Of a stretch of DNA of 45,214 nt, positions 1 through 8,367 are shown one piece after another. The translations under genes were made by a program, and so were the position numbers. Position 1 is the first letter of the stretch. Every line of letters begins with the position of its first letter. Source of the stretch: Spirochaetales bacterium (GTDB lineage: Bacteria > Spirochaetota > Spirochaetia > DSM-2461). The DNA lies in contig JAQQAM010000057.1 of NCBI GenBank assembly GCA_028532905.1, positions 1 through 45,214 on the forward strand, given 5' to 3'. The notes under the pieces are model-generated. The model saw nothing but the letters and a program-made list of their open reading frames with translations, ran no database searches and had not been told where the DNA came from.

Positions 1-30
1 CCGGTATGAGACCCCACAGAGAGGCCTGTC

Positions 31-885
31 TCAGTCAAAAACGATTGTTTTGTTACCGAATACCAGTATTTTGTGCTGCAGATGGAGCTGAACCCCTCTG
101 GAGAGGACGGATTTCTCAAGGTTCCGCCCCTTTTCCACAAGATCACTCACATTGTCTCTGTGGTTGACCCGTGCCACATCCTGGGCAATGATGGGTCCCT
201 GATCCAGATCTTCGGTCACATAATGGCTTGTGGCGCCAATCAGCTTCACTCCTCTGGAAAAAGCCTGATGATAAGGTTTAGCTCCCACAAAGGCCGGGAG
301 GAAGGAGTGGTGGATGTTTATAATCTTCCGGGGAAAGGCATCAATGAACCTGCCCGACAGTATCTGCATGTATCTGGCCAGAACCACCAGATCTATTTTA
401 GACTTCTTCAGTAAATCAATCTGTTTTTTCTCTGCTTCTGCTTTCGTATCCTTAGTCACAGGGATGTGGTGGAAGGGAATATCGAAGTAATCCGCAATGG
501 GCCGGCAGTCTTCATGGTTGGAGATGATCAGCTTGATATCAGTATTCAGCTCACCTGCCTTGTTTCGGATCAGAAGCTCATAGAGACAGTGGTCATATTT
601 GGATACCAGAATGGCCGTGTTCAGTCTGTCTGATGAAAACTCAAGGCGCCAGTCCATTTCAAATTTCAAAGCAATTGGTTCAAAGGCGGACTCTATTTTC
701 TTACCGGGGATGGCAAAGTCGGACATATCCCACTCCACTCTCATAAAGAACATGCCCGACTCATCATAGTGCTGGTCACAGTTCAGAATATTCCCTTCAT
801 ACATGGTGATGAAGTGGGTTATTTCCGCAACAATTCCCTTTCTGTCTTTACAGGATAAGAAGAGGATAGCTGATTCTTTATTCAT
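31..885 (-). CDS. purU: Formyltetrahydrofolate deformylase (PurU)
   Basis: Hydrolyses 10-formyl-THF to THF and formate, balancing one-carbon pools and supplying formate to purine synthesis in the cytoplasm. The 284 residues match the family length. An N-terminal ACT-type domain (about 5-85, with DRKGIVAEIT) precedes a formyltransferase-fold domain. The catalytic Asn-His-Asp set is visible as N190 and H192 in IINIHHSFLP and D228 in TEDLDQGPII. The ATG at 885 has a GGAG about 7 nt upstream. It is followed upstream by a 114-bp spacer and then murD on the same strand. No convincing terminator is visible in the 30 bases beyond the stop. Confidence 0.93.
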   Translation of the reverse strand: MNKESAILFLSCKDRKGIVAEITHFITMYEGNILNCDQHYDESGMFFMRVEWDMSDFAIPGKKIESAFEPIALKFEMDWRLEFSSDRLNTAILVSKYDHCLYELLIRNKAGELNTDIKLIISNHEDCRPIADYFDIPFHHIPVTKDTKAEAEKKQIDLLKKSKIDLVVLARYMQILSGRFIDAFPRKIINIHHSFLPAFVGAKPYHQAFSRGVKLIGATSHYVTEDLDQGPIIAQDVARVNHRDNVSDLVEKGRNLEKSVLSRGVQLHLQHKILVFGNKTIVFD

Positions 886-915
886 AATAATCTCCGGATA
901 TATTTCTGCTCTTTT

Positions 916-953
916 CTGCAGCCTCCTTTATCTTTCTGACAGGGGGGCTGCAG
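916..953. repeat. Inverted repeat between murD and purU
   Basis: CTGCAGCC at 916-923 is perfectly complementary to GGCTGCAG at 946-953, with a 22-nt loop. Neither strand has a T-run directly after the stem, so it is not a classic terminator. It may be an mRNA hairpin or operator between murD and purU. The rest of the 114-bp spacer (886-999) shows nothing else I can name. Confidence 0.35.
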
Positions 954-999
954 ATTCAACATCAGCCTATTATAGAGAGGACGGCGGATTTTGAACAGA

Positions 1000-2382
1000 T
1001 CAATCCGGGGAGCTCTCCTGATTGCCCCTTAAGGCGTTCACAAGCTCCCGGAAACTGTCCCCTCTGTGAAACTCGTTGATAAACATCCCGAAGGATGTTG
1101 CCCCGGGGGACATGAGAATCACATCGCCCTCTGCCGCACCCTGCAGGGCCCGGTCAAAGGCTTCCTTCAGGGAAGAGAAGGGGCCGTCGAATCCGACTTC
1201 AGACTCATTCAGTTCGGCGGTGATTTTTCCGAAAGCCGATCCTTCCAGAATATAGATTCCTGCCGCGTTTTTGAGGCTGCCGGCGGCTCCAGTATAATCC
1301 AGCTCCTTGTCTGTGCCCCCGCAGATCAGCCTGACGGGATCTGTAAAACTGTCCACTGCCGCACACATGGCTTCGGGAATGGTGGCTGTGGTATCGTTAT
1401 AGAAGCGGATGCCCCGGTACTCTCCGGCGAGTTCCAGTCTGTGGGGTACTCCGGGGAAGTCTGTCAGGCTGCTTTTTACAGCTTCCGGTTCTTCGCCGTA
1501 CAGGACTGCTGCCGCTGCGGCAATCAGACAGTTCTGTCTGAAATAGAGGCCCGGTGTTGTCAGCTGTTCAGGCAGGAGGTCCAGATCTCTTCCCTCATAG
1601 CTGAAGCGGCCCTTCCCATCCTTCAGAAAAATGGAGGCCTCAGAATTGCTGCTGCTGTAAAACCAGCTGGTTCCGGGGGCTTCGGAGGCAAAGACCTTCC
1701 CCCTCTCATCCAGGTGGAATATGGATTTCTGTTCCCCGTTCTGACCCCGGTAGATCACTTTCTTGTCATCCACATAGTCTTCAAAGCTGTCGTACATATT
1801 CTGATGGTCATTCATAATGTTTGTGAGTACGGCAATCTCCGGATGCAGCAGATCCCGGCCTTTCAGATCTCCCAGCTGCCAGGAGGAGAGCTCCAGGATG
1901 ACAGGATCTCCCGGGTTCAGTTCCTCCAGAAAACTGAGGGGCGAACGGGTGATATTCCCTCCCAGACGGCAGCCGGGATAGCTTTTTTTCAGAATATGAT
2001 GAAGAGCCGATACCACTGTGGACTTCCCTTTGCTTCCGGTTACGGCAAGAATCGGATTGGTACAGAGGGACAGAAAAAGAGATATATCCGTTTCCACCCT
2101 TTGGGCGGCCTTCAGAAAAGGGGATGAGGGAGGTACAGCCGGATTTTTGATAACCAGATCCGCAGTACTGAAGTCTTCCATTCTATGCTCCCCCAGAACA
2201 TAACGGATATCCAGGTCTTTCAGACTCTCTATGGTGGGGGCCAGAATCTCGGCGGTTCTCAGATCGGTGGCTGTCACCCGGGCTCCCTGTTCGGCCAGAA
2301 AGCGGACACTGGCCAGCCCTCCGCCGTTCAGGCCCAGACCCATGACTGTAATTTTGCGGTTTTTGAAATTCCGGGAACTCAA
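1000..2382 (-). CDS. murD: UDP-N-acetylmuramoylalanine--D-glutamate ligase (MurD)
   Basis: Adds D-glutamate to UDP-MurNAc-L-Ala in cytoplasmic peptidoglycan precursor synthesis. Visible are the N-terminal Rossmann-like start (KITVMGLGLNGGG), the Mur-ligase P-loop GSKGKST, the central ligase motif LTNIMNDHQNMY, and the C-terminal PHRLELAGEYRG and YNDTTATIPEA motifs. I chose the TTG at 2382, which is preceded by AAGGAG with a 6-nt gap and gives 460 residues, the usual length. The frame stays open to a TTG at 2514, but that extension (MASIRYSDTIS...) has no MurD similarity and covers the promoter of the divergent FecR-like gene. Confidence 0.92.
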   Translation of the reverse strand: MSSRNFKNRKITVMGLGLNGGGLASVRFLAEQGARVTATDLRTAEILAPTIESLKDLDIRYVLGEHRMEDFSTADLVIKNPAVPPSSPFLKAAQRVETDISLFLSLCTNPILAVTGSKGKSTVVSALHHILKKSYPGCRLGGNITRSPLSFLEELNPGDPVILELSSWQLGDLKGRDLLHPEIAVLTNIMNDHQNMYDSFEDYVDDKKVIYRGQNGEQKSIFHLDERGKVFASEAPGTSWFYSSSNSEASIFLKDGKGRFSYEGRDLDLLPEQLTTPGLYFRQNCLIAAAAAVLYGEEPEAVKSSLTDFPGVPHRLELAGEYRGIRFYNDTTATIPEAMCAAVDSFTDPVRLICGGTDKELDYTGAAGSLKNAAGIYILEGSAFGKITAELNESEVGFDGPFSSLKEAFDRALQGAAEGDVILMSPGATSFGMFINEFHRGDSFRELVNALRGNQESSPD

Positions 2383-2472
2383 TATCTTCTCCTTGACCGG
2401 CTGCGGGAAAGCAGAACCGGAACCCGCGGACCTCTTTAATCCGGACCTGAGGGTGTGATTACTGTTAATTGA

Positions 2473-2481
2473 TGTTATAAT
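2473..2481 (+). promoter_or_regulatory. Extended -10 promoter for FecR-like gene
   Basis: TGTTATAAT at 2473-2481 is a perfect TGn-TATAAT extended -10 element, 51 bases before the chosen start at 2532. The -35 region is poor, which is usual for extended -10 promoters. It lies between the divergent murD start and this gene. Confidence 0.5.
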
Positions 2482-2531
2482 AGATATAGTATCAGAATAT
2501 CGGATACTTGCCAAAGGTGGAGGATTTCAAT

Positions 2532-3491
2532 ATGACCGACAATCGGGACAGCCGTTTCAAAAGGACCTTTTTCACACTGCTCTGTTTACTGACGGCAGCT
2601 GTATCATTGCCGGCCGAAAGCTCTGCGGAGATTGTGTATGCAGAAGGGGCGGGATTCTCTCTGGTGAGAAACGGTGAAAGCCGGTATTACGATATTTATG
2701 AAGGTGAGGCCGATGGTCTGGCCCTCAGGGGGGGGGACCTGATTCTCACGGAAGATGAGACCTGGATTGAGCTTCAGCTTTCCGGTTCAGGCACCATTAT
2801 CAAGATTGCCGAGAACACAACATTCACTCTGAAAACCCTTCAGGATGAGGGGGGAACCTTTGAAGTCGCCTACGGCAGAGTCCGGGCCAGGGTGGAGAAG
2901 CTTACGGCGGATACGCCCTTCTGGATTGAAGGTTCCGATACGGTGGCCGGCGTACGGGGAACCGATTTCGGCTATGACCTGTTTTATGATCCGGCAGAAC
3001 CGTCAAAAAAGAATGTCAGTGTGTACTGCTTTGAGGGCCGGGTTGAAGTGGTCCGCCGTCTGGAGGTGGAAGAGGGCGAGGCGTATGAGGCCAAATCAGA
3101 TTTTGCCACAGGCAAGGAAAAGACCTCCACCGTCATGCTGGGTAAAAATGAGATGGTTTCCATTGACTCTGAAACCAGAACAGAAGAATTGAAAAAAAGC
3201 CGGATAGAACCGGAAATCAAGGAATTCTGGGAACTCAATGAGTTTATCTATGAACCCGAGCCGGCCGATGATATTCAGCAGTCCGCCTTTCAGAACTTCC
3301 ATAATGACAAAAAAGAGCTGCAGCAGGGCGCTTTAATCAGCGCCACTACCGGCGCCCTTATTGCCGGGGTCGGAGCTGCTGCTTATTATGCTCTGGACGC
3401 TCCCCAGACGGGAGTCGGTCTGATGGCCGTCGGTTCTTCTGTCATTGCCGCCGGGGGATACTTCCTGATCCGGTCCTTTCTCATAGAGTAA
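2532..3491 (+). CDS. Exported FecR-domain protein
   Basis: Unknown role; a FecR-type beta domain exposed outside the cytoplasmic membrane is likely. Residues 8-32 form a signal peptide or anchor (RFKRTFFTLLCLLTAAVSLPAESSA). The FecR core spans roughly 60-170, with GDLILTEDETWIELQL, IIKIAENTTFTL, YGRVRARVEKL and the hallmark TVAGVRGTDFGYD. The C-terminus has two glycine- and alanine-rich hydrophobic stretches (GALISATTGALIAGVGAAAY and GVGLMAVGSSVIAAGGYFLI) that probably form a hairpin. I chose ATG 2532 because GGTGGAGG precedes it; a TTG at 2508 lies upstream of that Shine-Dalgarno. No FecI sigma factor or TonB receptor is nearby, so this is unlikely to be a classical FecR anti-sigma factor. 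Confidence 0.75.
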   Translation: MTDNRDSRFKRTFFTLLCLLTAAVSLPAESSAEIVYAEGAGFSLVRNGESRYYDIYEGEADGLALRGGDLILTEDETWIELQLSGSGTIIKIAENTTFTLKTLQDEGGTFEVAYGRVRARVEKLTADTPFWIEGSDTVAGVRGTDFGYDLFYDPAEPSKKNVSVYCFEGRVEVVRRLEVEEGEAYEAKSDFATGKEKTSTVMLGKNEMVSIDSETRTEELKKSRIEPEIKEFWELNEFIYEPEPADDIQQSAFQNFHNDKKELQQGALISATTGALIAGVGAAAYYALDAPQTGVGLMAVGSSVIAAGGYFLIRSFLIE

Positions 3492-3535
3492 TCAGGATCT
3501 TATAGGGGAATCAGAGTCCGGATTCTCAGCGTCTC

Positions 3536-4912
3536 TCAGGGGTAGGGGATCTCCACGATCGTTCTCTCCCGTTCCACAATAAGCCAGTTTCCCTTGTTCT
3601 GTTCTTCCAGGGTCAGATGGTCGGTCACCCGGGTGCCGTAGGGCGGGATGGGTGAAGTGTCTGACGGATCTCTGTCATCGGGAGCACCGGGCATCCATTT
3701 CTCATATTCCGCCCGGAACCGTCCGCTTCCCAGTTCGTGGATTTCAAGGTCCGTCACACCATAGACACTGCTGCCGAATTCCAGAGGCTCTTTTCCGGCA
3801 GCCACCCATTCATCAGCACGGATAAATCCGCTGTTGCCTTCATATCCCATGCGCACTCTGGATGTAACAAATAAATTGGTAATCTCTCCCACTTCTCTTT
3901 TTCCGAGGTCCTTGTCTATGCAGTCCTCCATCAGCTCCTGATCCATGGTGTTGAAACTGCTGTAATAGGCCTCTACCACTTCCCGTGGAGACAGACCCAT
4001 GGTCACAGGGGGAGCCATGGCTTTTCTTACGGGACCGCTGATCATTATTCCCAGAAAGAGAAAGGCTGCGGCAACGGCAATATAGAGGCTGCTCTTTCTC
4101 CTCCAGACCTGACGGCGTTTCCGGTTTTTCTCTCCTTTCTCAAGGAATTGAGCCGCTTTCCTGTCAATCTCGTCCTTCTCGGCACTGTTCAGCTCCCGGC
4201 AGGCTCCCCCGGTTTTCCAGTCGGCGAGAAGAGCCGTCCATTCTTTCAGATTGCAGTCTTCATTTTTCAGGCTTCTGTCTATAAGGGAGGCAATCTCTGT
4301 CTTAATACCGGGTATCTGCAAACCGGCTTCCAGAAGAGGGGGACGCCTCAGCTGCTCATTTCTGTTATCTTCCGCCTCCTCCAGAGGGGCATAGGGATGT
4401 TTGCCGGACAGGAGCCGGGCGGCCAGAACGGCAGCGGTGAATTCCATTCCCGATACATCGGTTTTATCAGGATGATTGTAGGGGTACCAGTTGGTGAGTC
4501 TGTTTTTTTCATTTTCCGATTTCCGGATAAACTCCATCAGAGACACCGGAAGAACCAGGACTCTCCCGTCTTCCAGGAAAAACCAGGACCGGCTGTAGAA
4601 TCCTCTGTAGTCACCGTTTTTATCCCGGATGGCCTGAAAGGTTCTGATGATTTTTTCCAGTATCTCCCGGTCAAAGGTTCCATCATCAAAGGGGGCTCCC
4701 TCAACCCGGGGACCGTAAAACATCATGGCACCATCAGATTCACTCACGGTTTCCAGCTTCCAGCTTTCCACCCGTCCGTCGGCATCGTAAATCCAGCCGG
4801 GTTCGTTCTGCAGGGCACTGATATCCACAGCCCGGAATACTTTGGAACCGAGGCCGCTGTTTATGCCGCTGTATTTTTTCCCGTCAATTGTTACCGGGGA
4901 CAAGTTCTCCAT
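3536..4912 (-). CDS. Membrane protein with pseudokinase-like N-terminal region
   Basis: I do not recognise a named family. The 458 residues divide into a cytoplasmic N-terminal region (1-265), one membrane span near 275-295 (SSLYIAVAAAFLFLGIMI) preceded by a KNRKRRQVWRRKS stop-transfer stretch, and an exported C-terminal domain (305-458). The N-terminal part recalls a protein-kinase C-lobe in layout (LVLPVSLMEFI, then SGMEFTAAVLAARLLSGKHPY, then TEIASLIDRSLKN), but no VAIK lysine, HRD or DFG is seen. The C-terminal part (SPREVVEAYYSSFNTMD) looks like an NTF2-type domain. ATG 4912 has AGGAG about 6 nt upstream. Function unknown. Confidence 0.6.
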   Translation of the reverse strand: MENLSPVTIDGKKYSGINSGLGSKVFRAVDISALQNEPGWIYDADGRVESWKLETVSESDGAMMFYGPRVEGAPFDDGTFDREILEKIIRTFQAIRDKNGDYRGFYSRSWFFLEDGRVLVLPVSLMEFIRKSENEKNRLTNWYPYNHPDKTDVSGMEFTAAVLAARLLSGKHPYAPLEEAEDNRNEQLRRPPLLEAGLQIPGIKTEIASLIDRSLKNEDCNLKEWTALLADWKTGGACRELNSAEKDEIDRKAAQFLEKGEKNRKRRQVWRRKSSLYIAVAAAFLFLGIMISGPVRKAMAPPVTMGLSPREVVEAYYSSFNTMDQELMEDCIDKDLGKREVGEITNLFVTSRVRMGYEGNSGFIRADEWVAAGKEPLEFGSSVYGVTDLEIHELGSGRFRAEYEKWMPGAPDDRDPSDTSPIPPYGTRVTDHLTLEEQNKGNWLIVERERTIVEIPYP

Positions 4913-5009
4913 GATCTGCTCCTGTTCTGCGATTTTTTTACATACTATTTTTAGTAAATATAATCATTGTTCTGTCCTGTGGATACTAAAAAAGAGTTCC
5001 CAACGGGAT

Positions 5010-5561
5010 TCAGCTGCCTTTTTTCATACCGAATACCTGGGCGGTGAAGCTGTAAAGGCTGTAGCTGCCGCTTCTCCAGAATTCCGCCGGAAGTCCGGCT
5101 TTCATGGAAAGATGATCCATAAAAGTGTCTCTGTCCCAGCCCTGTTCTGTGGCCACCTGAGGCAGAAACAGTCCCCTGTAGATGCCGCTTTCCAGCAGAG
5201 CACCGTGGGTTCCCATAATCAGATCATCAGCAGAATCAACGGCTTCCATGGGACTGAGCAGGGATATTTCAAGATCCGCCTCTTCCCATTCCTCTTCCGT
5301 CAGGGGCGGAAACCGGGGATCTCTGAAGGCTGCCGAATGGCCTGCCTCTTTAAGGCTGTACCGCAGTTCTTCCCGTCCTTCTATAAAACCGATACATCCC
5401 CTCAGGCGCTCCTTCAGGTGGAGGGTGACAAAGGCTCCGCACCGGGGCAGAGTCTCCAGGACGGAGGGTGTCTCCTGCTCCTTCCTGCCGAAGGCCGATC
5501 CGATGGTACTGTACACCCAGTTCAGTATCTGAAGTTCTTCCTCTCTGCTGAGCTTCTTCAT
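5010..5561 (-). CDS. AMMECR1-domain protein
   Basis: Partner-type protein of the AMMECR1-MEMO-radical SAM set found in bacteria and archaea; its biochemical role is not settled. The domain fills the protein. GAFVTLHLKERLRGCIGFI carries the hallmark LRGCIG, followed by AAFRDPRFPPLTEEEWEEADLEISLLSP. I chose ATG 5561 because GGGAGGG lies 8 nt before it; this gives 183 residues. A GTG at 5582 in the same frame is also possible and would abut the upstream stop. It is the last gene of a minus-strand operon, directly after the MEMO-like gene, which fits the usual pairing. Confidence 0.85.
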   Translation of the reverse strand: MKKLSREEELQILNWVYSTIGSAFGRKEQETPSVLETLPRCGAFVTLHLKERLRGCIGFIEGREELRYSLKEAGHSAAFRDPRFPPLTEEEWEEADLEISLLSPMEAVDSADDLIMGTHGALLESGIYRGLFLPQVATEQGWDRDTFMDHLSMKAGLPAEFWRSGSYSLYSFTAQVFGMKKGS

Positions 5562-5584
5562 TGTTTTGTCCCTCCCCGGCACAC

Positions 5585-6430
5585 TCAGTGTCCTGTCCAG
5601 ACTCCTGCGGCATAGTGAACCGCCATGGTTCCGTTTTTATCTTCCACTTCCGTACGGCTTCTGTGAAGAAGGTTAAAGAGTCCCTTCTCCCGGTCAGAAA
5701 AAAGGTTCAGGTCTGAGACAAGATGAAGCGGCACAACACCGCAGCTGCTGACATCTCCCTTCTTTTCTTTTTCTAGCATAGAATTTTTCAGCGGGAAATT
5801 CAGATCTTCCAACAGAGTTCCTGCTTCTTTTTCCGTCTCTTCCATCCGGCCGTAGCGGCTCAGGTTGGCGGACAGAATAATCAGAGTGTTCCCCTCCTGC
5901 TCTTTCAGAAAAGAACGGATTAGGGCGGCCCCTTTCTTTATATTCGACCGTTTCAGTCCGGCTGTCAGGAGCGGGATGAGGGGAGTGTCCGGAAATAGTG
6001 TCTGAATAAAGGGCAGCTGCAGCTCCAGGGCATGCTCCTCCATATGAGGGGAGTCATCCACTGTAAAAAGCCCTTCCTCTTGTTTCAGAATCCCGCAGCT
6101 TTTCTGATCCACAGGGAGCAGTCCCAGAGGACTGTCAAAGAACTTCTTTGTGGGGAGGTAGATTTTCTGTTCTTCCCTCTCTCTGTGAACCGGAGCTATC
6201 AGCAGAATCCTGCGGGGCTTAAAATCCCGGGCTGCTGAAAAGGCGGCGGCAATACATTCGGCGCACTGATCCCAGCTGCCGTGGGGTGTGAGGATTATCC
6301 GGGCTGCCCCCCGGTGGTTTTTCTGCTGTTCCAGTTCCTTCTCTACCCGGCGGGCCAGTTCCCGGGGCTCTTCCGGATAAAAGAGGCCGCTCACAATGGT
6401 TTCACGGATATCCCGTTTCAGTATTTCCAT
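5585..6430 (-). CDS. MEMO-like protein (AmmeMemoRadiSam system protein B)
   Basis: Member of the MEMO/LigB-dioxygenase-like fold; bacterial members accompany AMMECR1 and a radical SAM protein. Putative metal ligands are kept: H50 in LTPHGSWDQC, H82 in LIAPVHRERE and C230 in SSCGVVP. EEHALELQLPFIQ near 131-143 is the typical EEHSLEVQLPF stretch. Two departures are visible: the usual PHAGY loop reads PHGSW, and the usual SSDLSHY reads SANLSRY, so an Asp and a His are replaced. The ATG at 6430 directly follows the TAG of the NFACT gene, so the two genes abut and are probably translationally coupled. Confidence 0.8.
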   Translation of the reverse strand: MEILKRDIRETIVSGLFYPEEPRELARRVEKELEQQKNHRGAARIILTPHGSWDQCAECIAAAFSAARDFKPRRILLIAPVHREREEQKIYLPTKKFFDSPLGLLPVDQKSCGILKQEEGLFTVDDSPHMEEHALELQLPFIQTLFPDTPLIPLLTAGLKRSNIKKGAALIRSFLKEQEGNTLIILSANLSRYGRMEETEKEAGTLLEDLNFPLKNSMLEKEKKGDVSSCGVVPLHLVSDLNLFSDREKGLFNLLHRSRTEVEDKNGTMAVHYAAGVWTGH

Positions 6431-7816
6431 CTAATCCAGTCCTTTCAATTTTTTGATTCTCTGATCTTCCAGTTTTATATGAAGGTTTTTTTCCCTGGTC
6501 GGCAGAACAAGCCCCCGTTTTCCTTCCCTGGGCTTTCTCAGATATTTCACCTGGGTGTAATAGAGATCGGCGGCTCCCGAGTTTTTAGCCTTGCTGTAGA
6601 ACAGAGCCAGGTTGCCTGCATCCAGAAGGGTTTCCAGGGGAACAGTCTTTCCTTTGGGAAGGCGGATAAACACATAGGCTCCAGGATAGTCCCTGGTATG
6701 GAGCCAGTAATCGTTTCCCCGGACACAGGACTTGAGGATCTCTTCATTTTCCCGGGCCGACCGGCCCACAATAATGGAAAACCCTCCCGATTCGAATTGA
6801 AGCCCCAAAGTGGTTTTGTTCAGGTTCCGGGACTGCTCCTGTTCCCGGGGCAGCATCTGCTTCAGAATCTCCGGATCATCGATGCTGCTCAGGCGGGCTA
6901 TATCGTTTTCCGTCCGCCTGAGTTTCTGATGCTGATTCTCCAGCTCCTCCTGTGTCAGAGCCTTTCCTCTGGAGGCTTTGGATGCTTTCTTATAGAGGTC
7001 CTGAGCGTTCTCCACGGCAGATTTCTTCCGGTCCAGGGGAATAGGACCTTTCCCGTCATCCGCTGTGAACTCGGAAAATCCCTTTTGTATCAGATGAAGG
7101 GAAGACATCAGCCTGTCGGCATTCTCTCTGTACTCTTCTTCTCTGCTGTAGTCTGCAAGGCGTGCTTCAAGGGTTTTAATTCTGCCTCTGAGGGCATTCT
7201 CTTTAATCTTCAGCTGTTTAAGAACCTTCTCCTGCAGCTGCTTTGTATTGACTCCCTGTTCCCTGTGGGAATACAGATCTTCCAGAAAGCTGCTGTAGGA
7301 GCTGTAATTCTCAGGGCAGGGTCTGGGGACAAACTCTTTTTTGGGGGGGGCTGTGTCTTCAGGAGGTGCATATGTCTTTCCGGGTATTTCATCCTTTGCC
7401 GGCCGTCTGGAAAAGGCATCCAGAATGGTTCCCTCACTGTCGCACAGGATCAGATTGGCTGCCGCTCCCCAGAGCCGGATATAGAGAATATCCCGGTTTT
7501 CTCCTTTCTTCAGATCCATACGGATGATTCTGTCACTTCCCAGCTGCCGGCACCCTGTGATTCTGGCGCCCCGGATTCTGGATCGCATATAGGCTGTAAA
7601 GCGGGGCGGTTTGGGAAGTGATTTTTCCCTGGCAGTGATTTCATGCAGGCGCAGAGCATTTTTCTCCAGAGAAATGAGAATATTGAAACTTCTTCCCGGC
7701 CGGTGCAGTTCAAATATGAGGCGGGTATAGCTGCTCTGTCTGATATTCTGCAGAAAAGAGCCTTCCACAGGCAGCTCATCCAGGACAGTATTGATTTCGA
7801 GCCAGTTCAGACTCAA
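6431..7816 (-). CDS. NFACT family protein (RqcH/FbpA-like)
   Basis: NFACT proteins bind stalled 60S/50S-peptidyl-tRNA complexes and, in bacteria, add alanine tails in ribosome quality control (RqcH); some are described as fibronectin-binding proteins. Domains seen: NFACT-N (1-150, YTRLIFELHRPGRSFNILIS and RIIRMDL), a helical and coiled-coil middle (190-330), and NFACT-R (355-461, ISIIVGRSARENEEILK-like start, then NDYWLHTRDYPGAYVFIR). At 461 residues it is shorter than typical RqcH (about 570) but has both ends. The start is a TTG at 7816 with AAGGAG 8 nt upstream, overlapping the preceding TGA by 2 nt. Confidence 0.85.
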   Translation of the reverse strand: MSLNWLEINTVLDELPVEGSFLQNIRQSSYTRLIFELHRPGRSFNILISLEKNALRLHEITAREKSLPKPPRFTAYMRSRIRGARITGCRQLGSDRIIRMDLKKGENRDILYIRLWGAAANLILCDSEGTILDAFSRRPAKDEIPGKTYAPPEDTAPPKKEFVPRPCPENYSSYSSFLEDLYSHREQGVNTKQLQEKVLKQLKIKENALRGRIKTLEARLADYSREEEYRENADRLMSSLHLIQKGFSEFTADDGKGPIPLDRKKSAVENAQDLYKKASKASRGKALTQEELENQHQKLRRTENDIARLSSIDDPEILKQMLPREQEQSRNLNKTTLGLQFESGGFSIIVGRSARENEEILKSCVRGNDYWLHTRDYPGAYVFIRLPKGKTVPLETLLDAGNLALFYSKAKNSGAADLYYTQVKYLRKPREGKRGLVLPTREKNLHIKLEDQRIKKLKGLD

Positions 7817-8367
7817 TGCTTCTGCTCCTTTTCGGTTCCGACAGCCCTGATAAACCCTTCTTCCCCCTCTGCAGAAAAGAAGACAAGTAGAATCTTACGG
7901 GGATACTCCAAACCGGGCAGCAGGGCTGCGAGAGTCCTGTATACGACTTGTGCCGCCTTTTCAGGGGGGTAGCCATACACCCCTGTGGAGACCGCCGGTA
8001 CCGCCAGTACTTCCAGTTTTTCCGAGTCAGCCAGTTCGAGGCTTTTCCGGTAGCAGGAGGCAAGGGTTTTTTCTTCATCCCATGATCCTCCCTTCCAGAC
8101 AGGTCCTACAGTATGAATCACATGTGAACAGCTCAGGGAACCGGCTCCTGTGATCACAGCCTCACCGGCAGGCATCCCATCCGGGTAGACCTCCCTTCTG
8201 ATTCTGCGGCACTCCTCCAGTAAGGAGGGGCCAGCCGCCCTGTGGATTGCCCCATCCACTCCGCCGCCCCCCAGTAGAGAGGAGTTGGCCGCATTGACCA
8301 CAGCATCACAGCTGACGGCTGTGATATCGGCGCACATTGTTTCAACTCTGCCCTTAAACAAAATCAT
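7813..8367 (-). CDS. Macrodomain ADP-ribose hydrolase
   Basis: MacroD-type macrodomain, expected to remove ADP-ribose from proteins or hydrolyse O-acetyl-ADP-ribose in the cytoplasm. The signature NAANSSLLGGGGVDGAIHRAAG (about 25-46) and the second loop STGVYGYPPEKAA (about 125-137) are both intact, as is HVIHTVGPVW. The 184 residues are a normal single-domain length. The start ATG at 8367 overlaps the upstream TGA in an ATGA arrangement. No DarT or other ADP-ribosyltransferase partner is adjacent. Confidence 0.9.
   Translation of the reverse strand: MILFKGRVETMCADITAVSCDAVVNAANSSLLGGGGVDGAIHRAAGPSLLEECRRIRREVYPDGMPAGEAVITGAGSLSCSHVIHTVGPVWKGGSWDEEKTLASCYRKSLELADSEKLEVLAVPAVSTGVYGYPPEKAAQVVYRTLAALLPGLEYPRKILLVFFSAEGEEGFIRAVGTEKEQKH

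Noticed and set aside
1066-2127. Long open frames opposite murD, nifN, the NFACT gene and other genes
   Set aside because: They are antisense to well-conserved genes, with no family similarity or Shine-Dalgarno, and are shadows of the real reading frames.
2383-2514. N-terminal extension of murD to a TTG at 2514
   Set aside because: It has no MurD similarity, lacks a Shine-Dalgarno, and overlaps the promoter of the divergent gene; the TTG at 2382 with AAGGAG is preferred.
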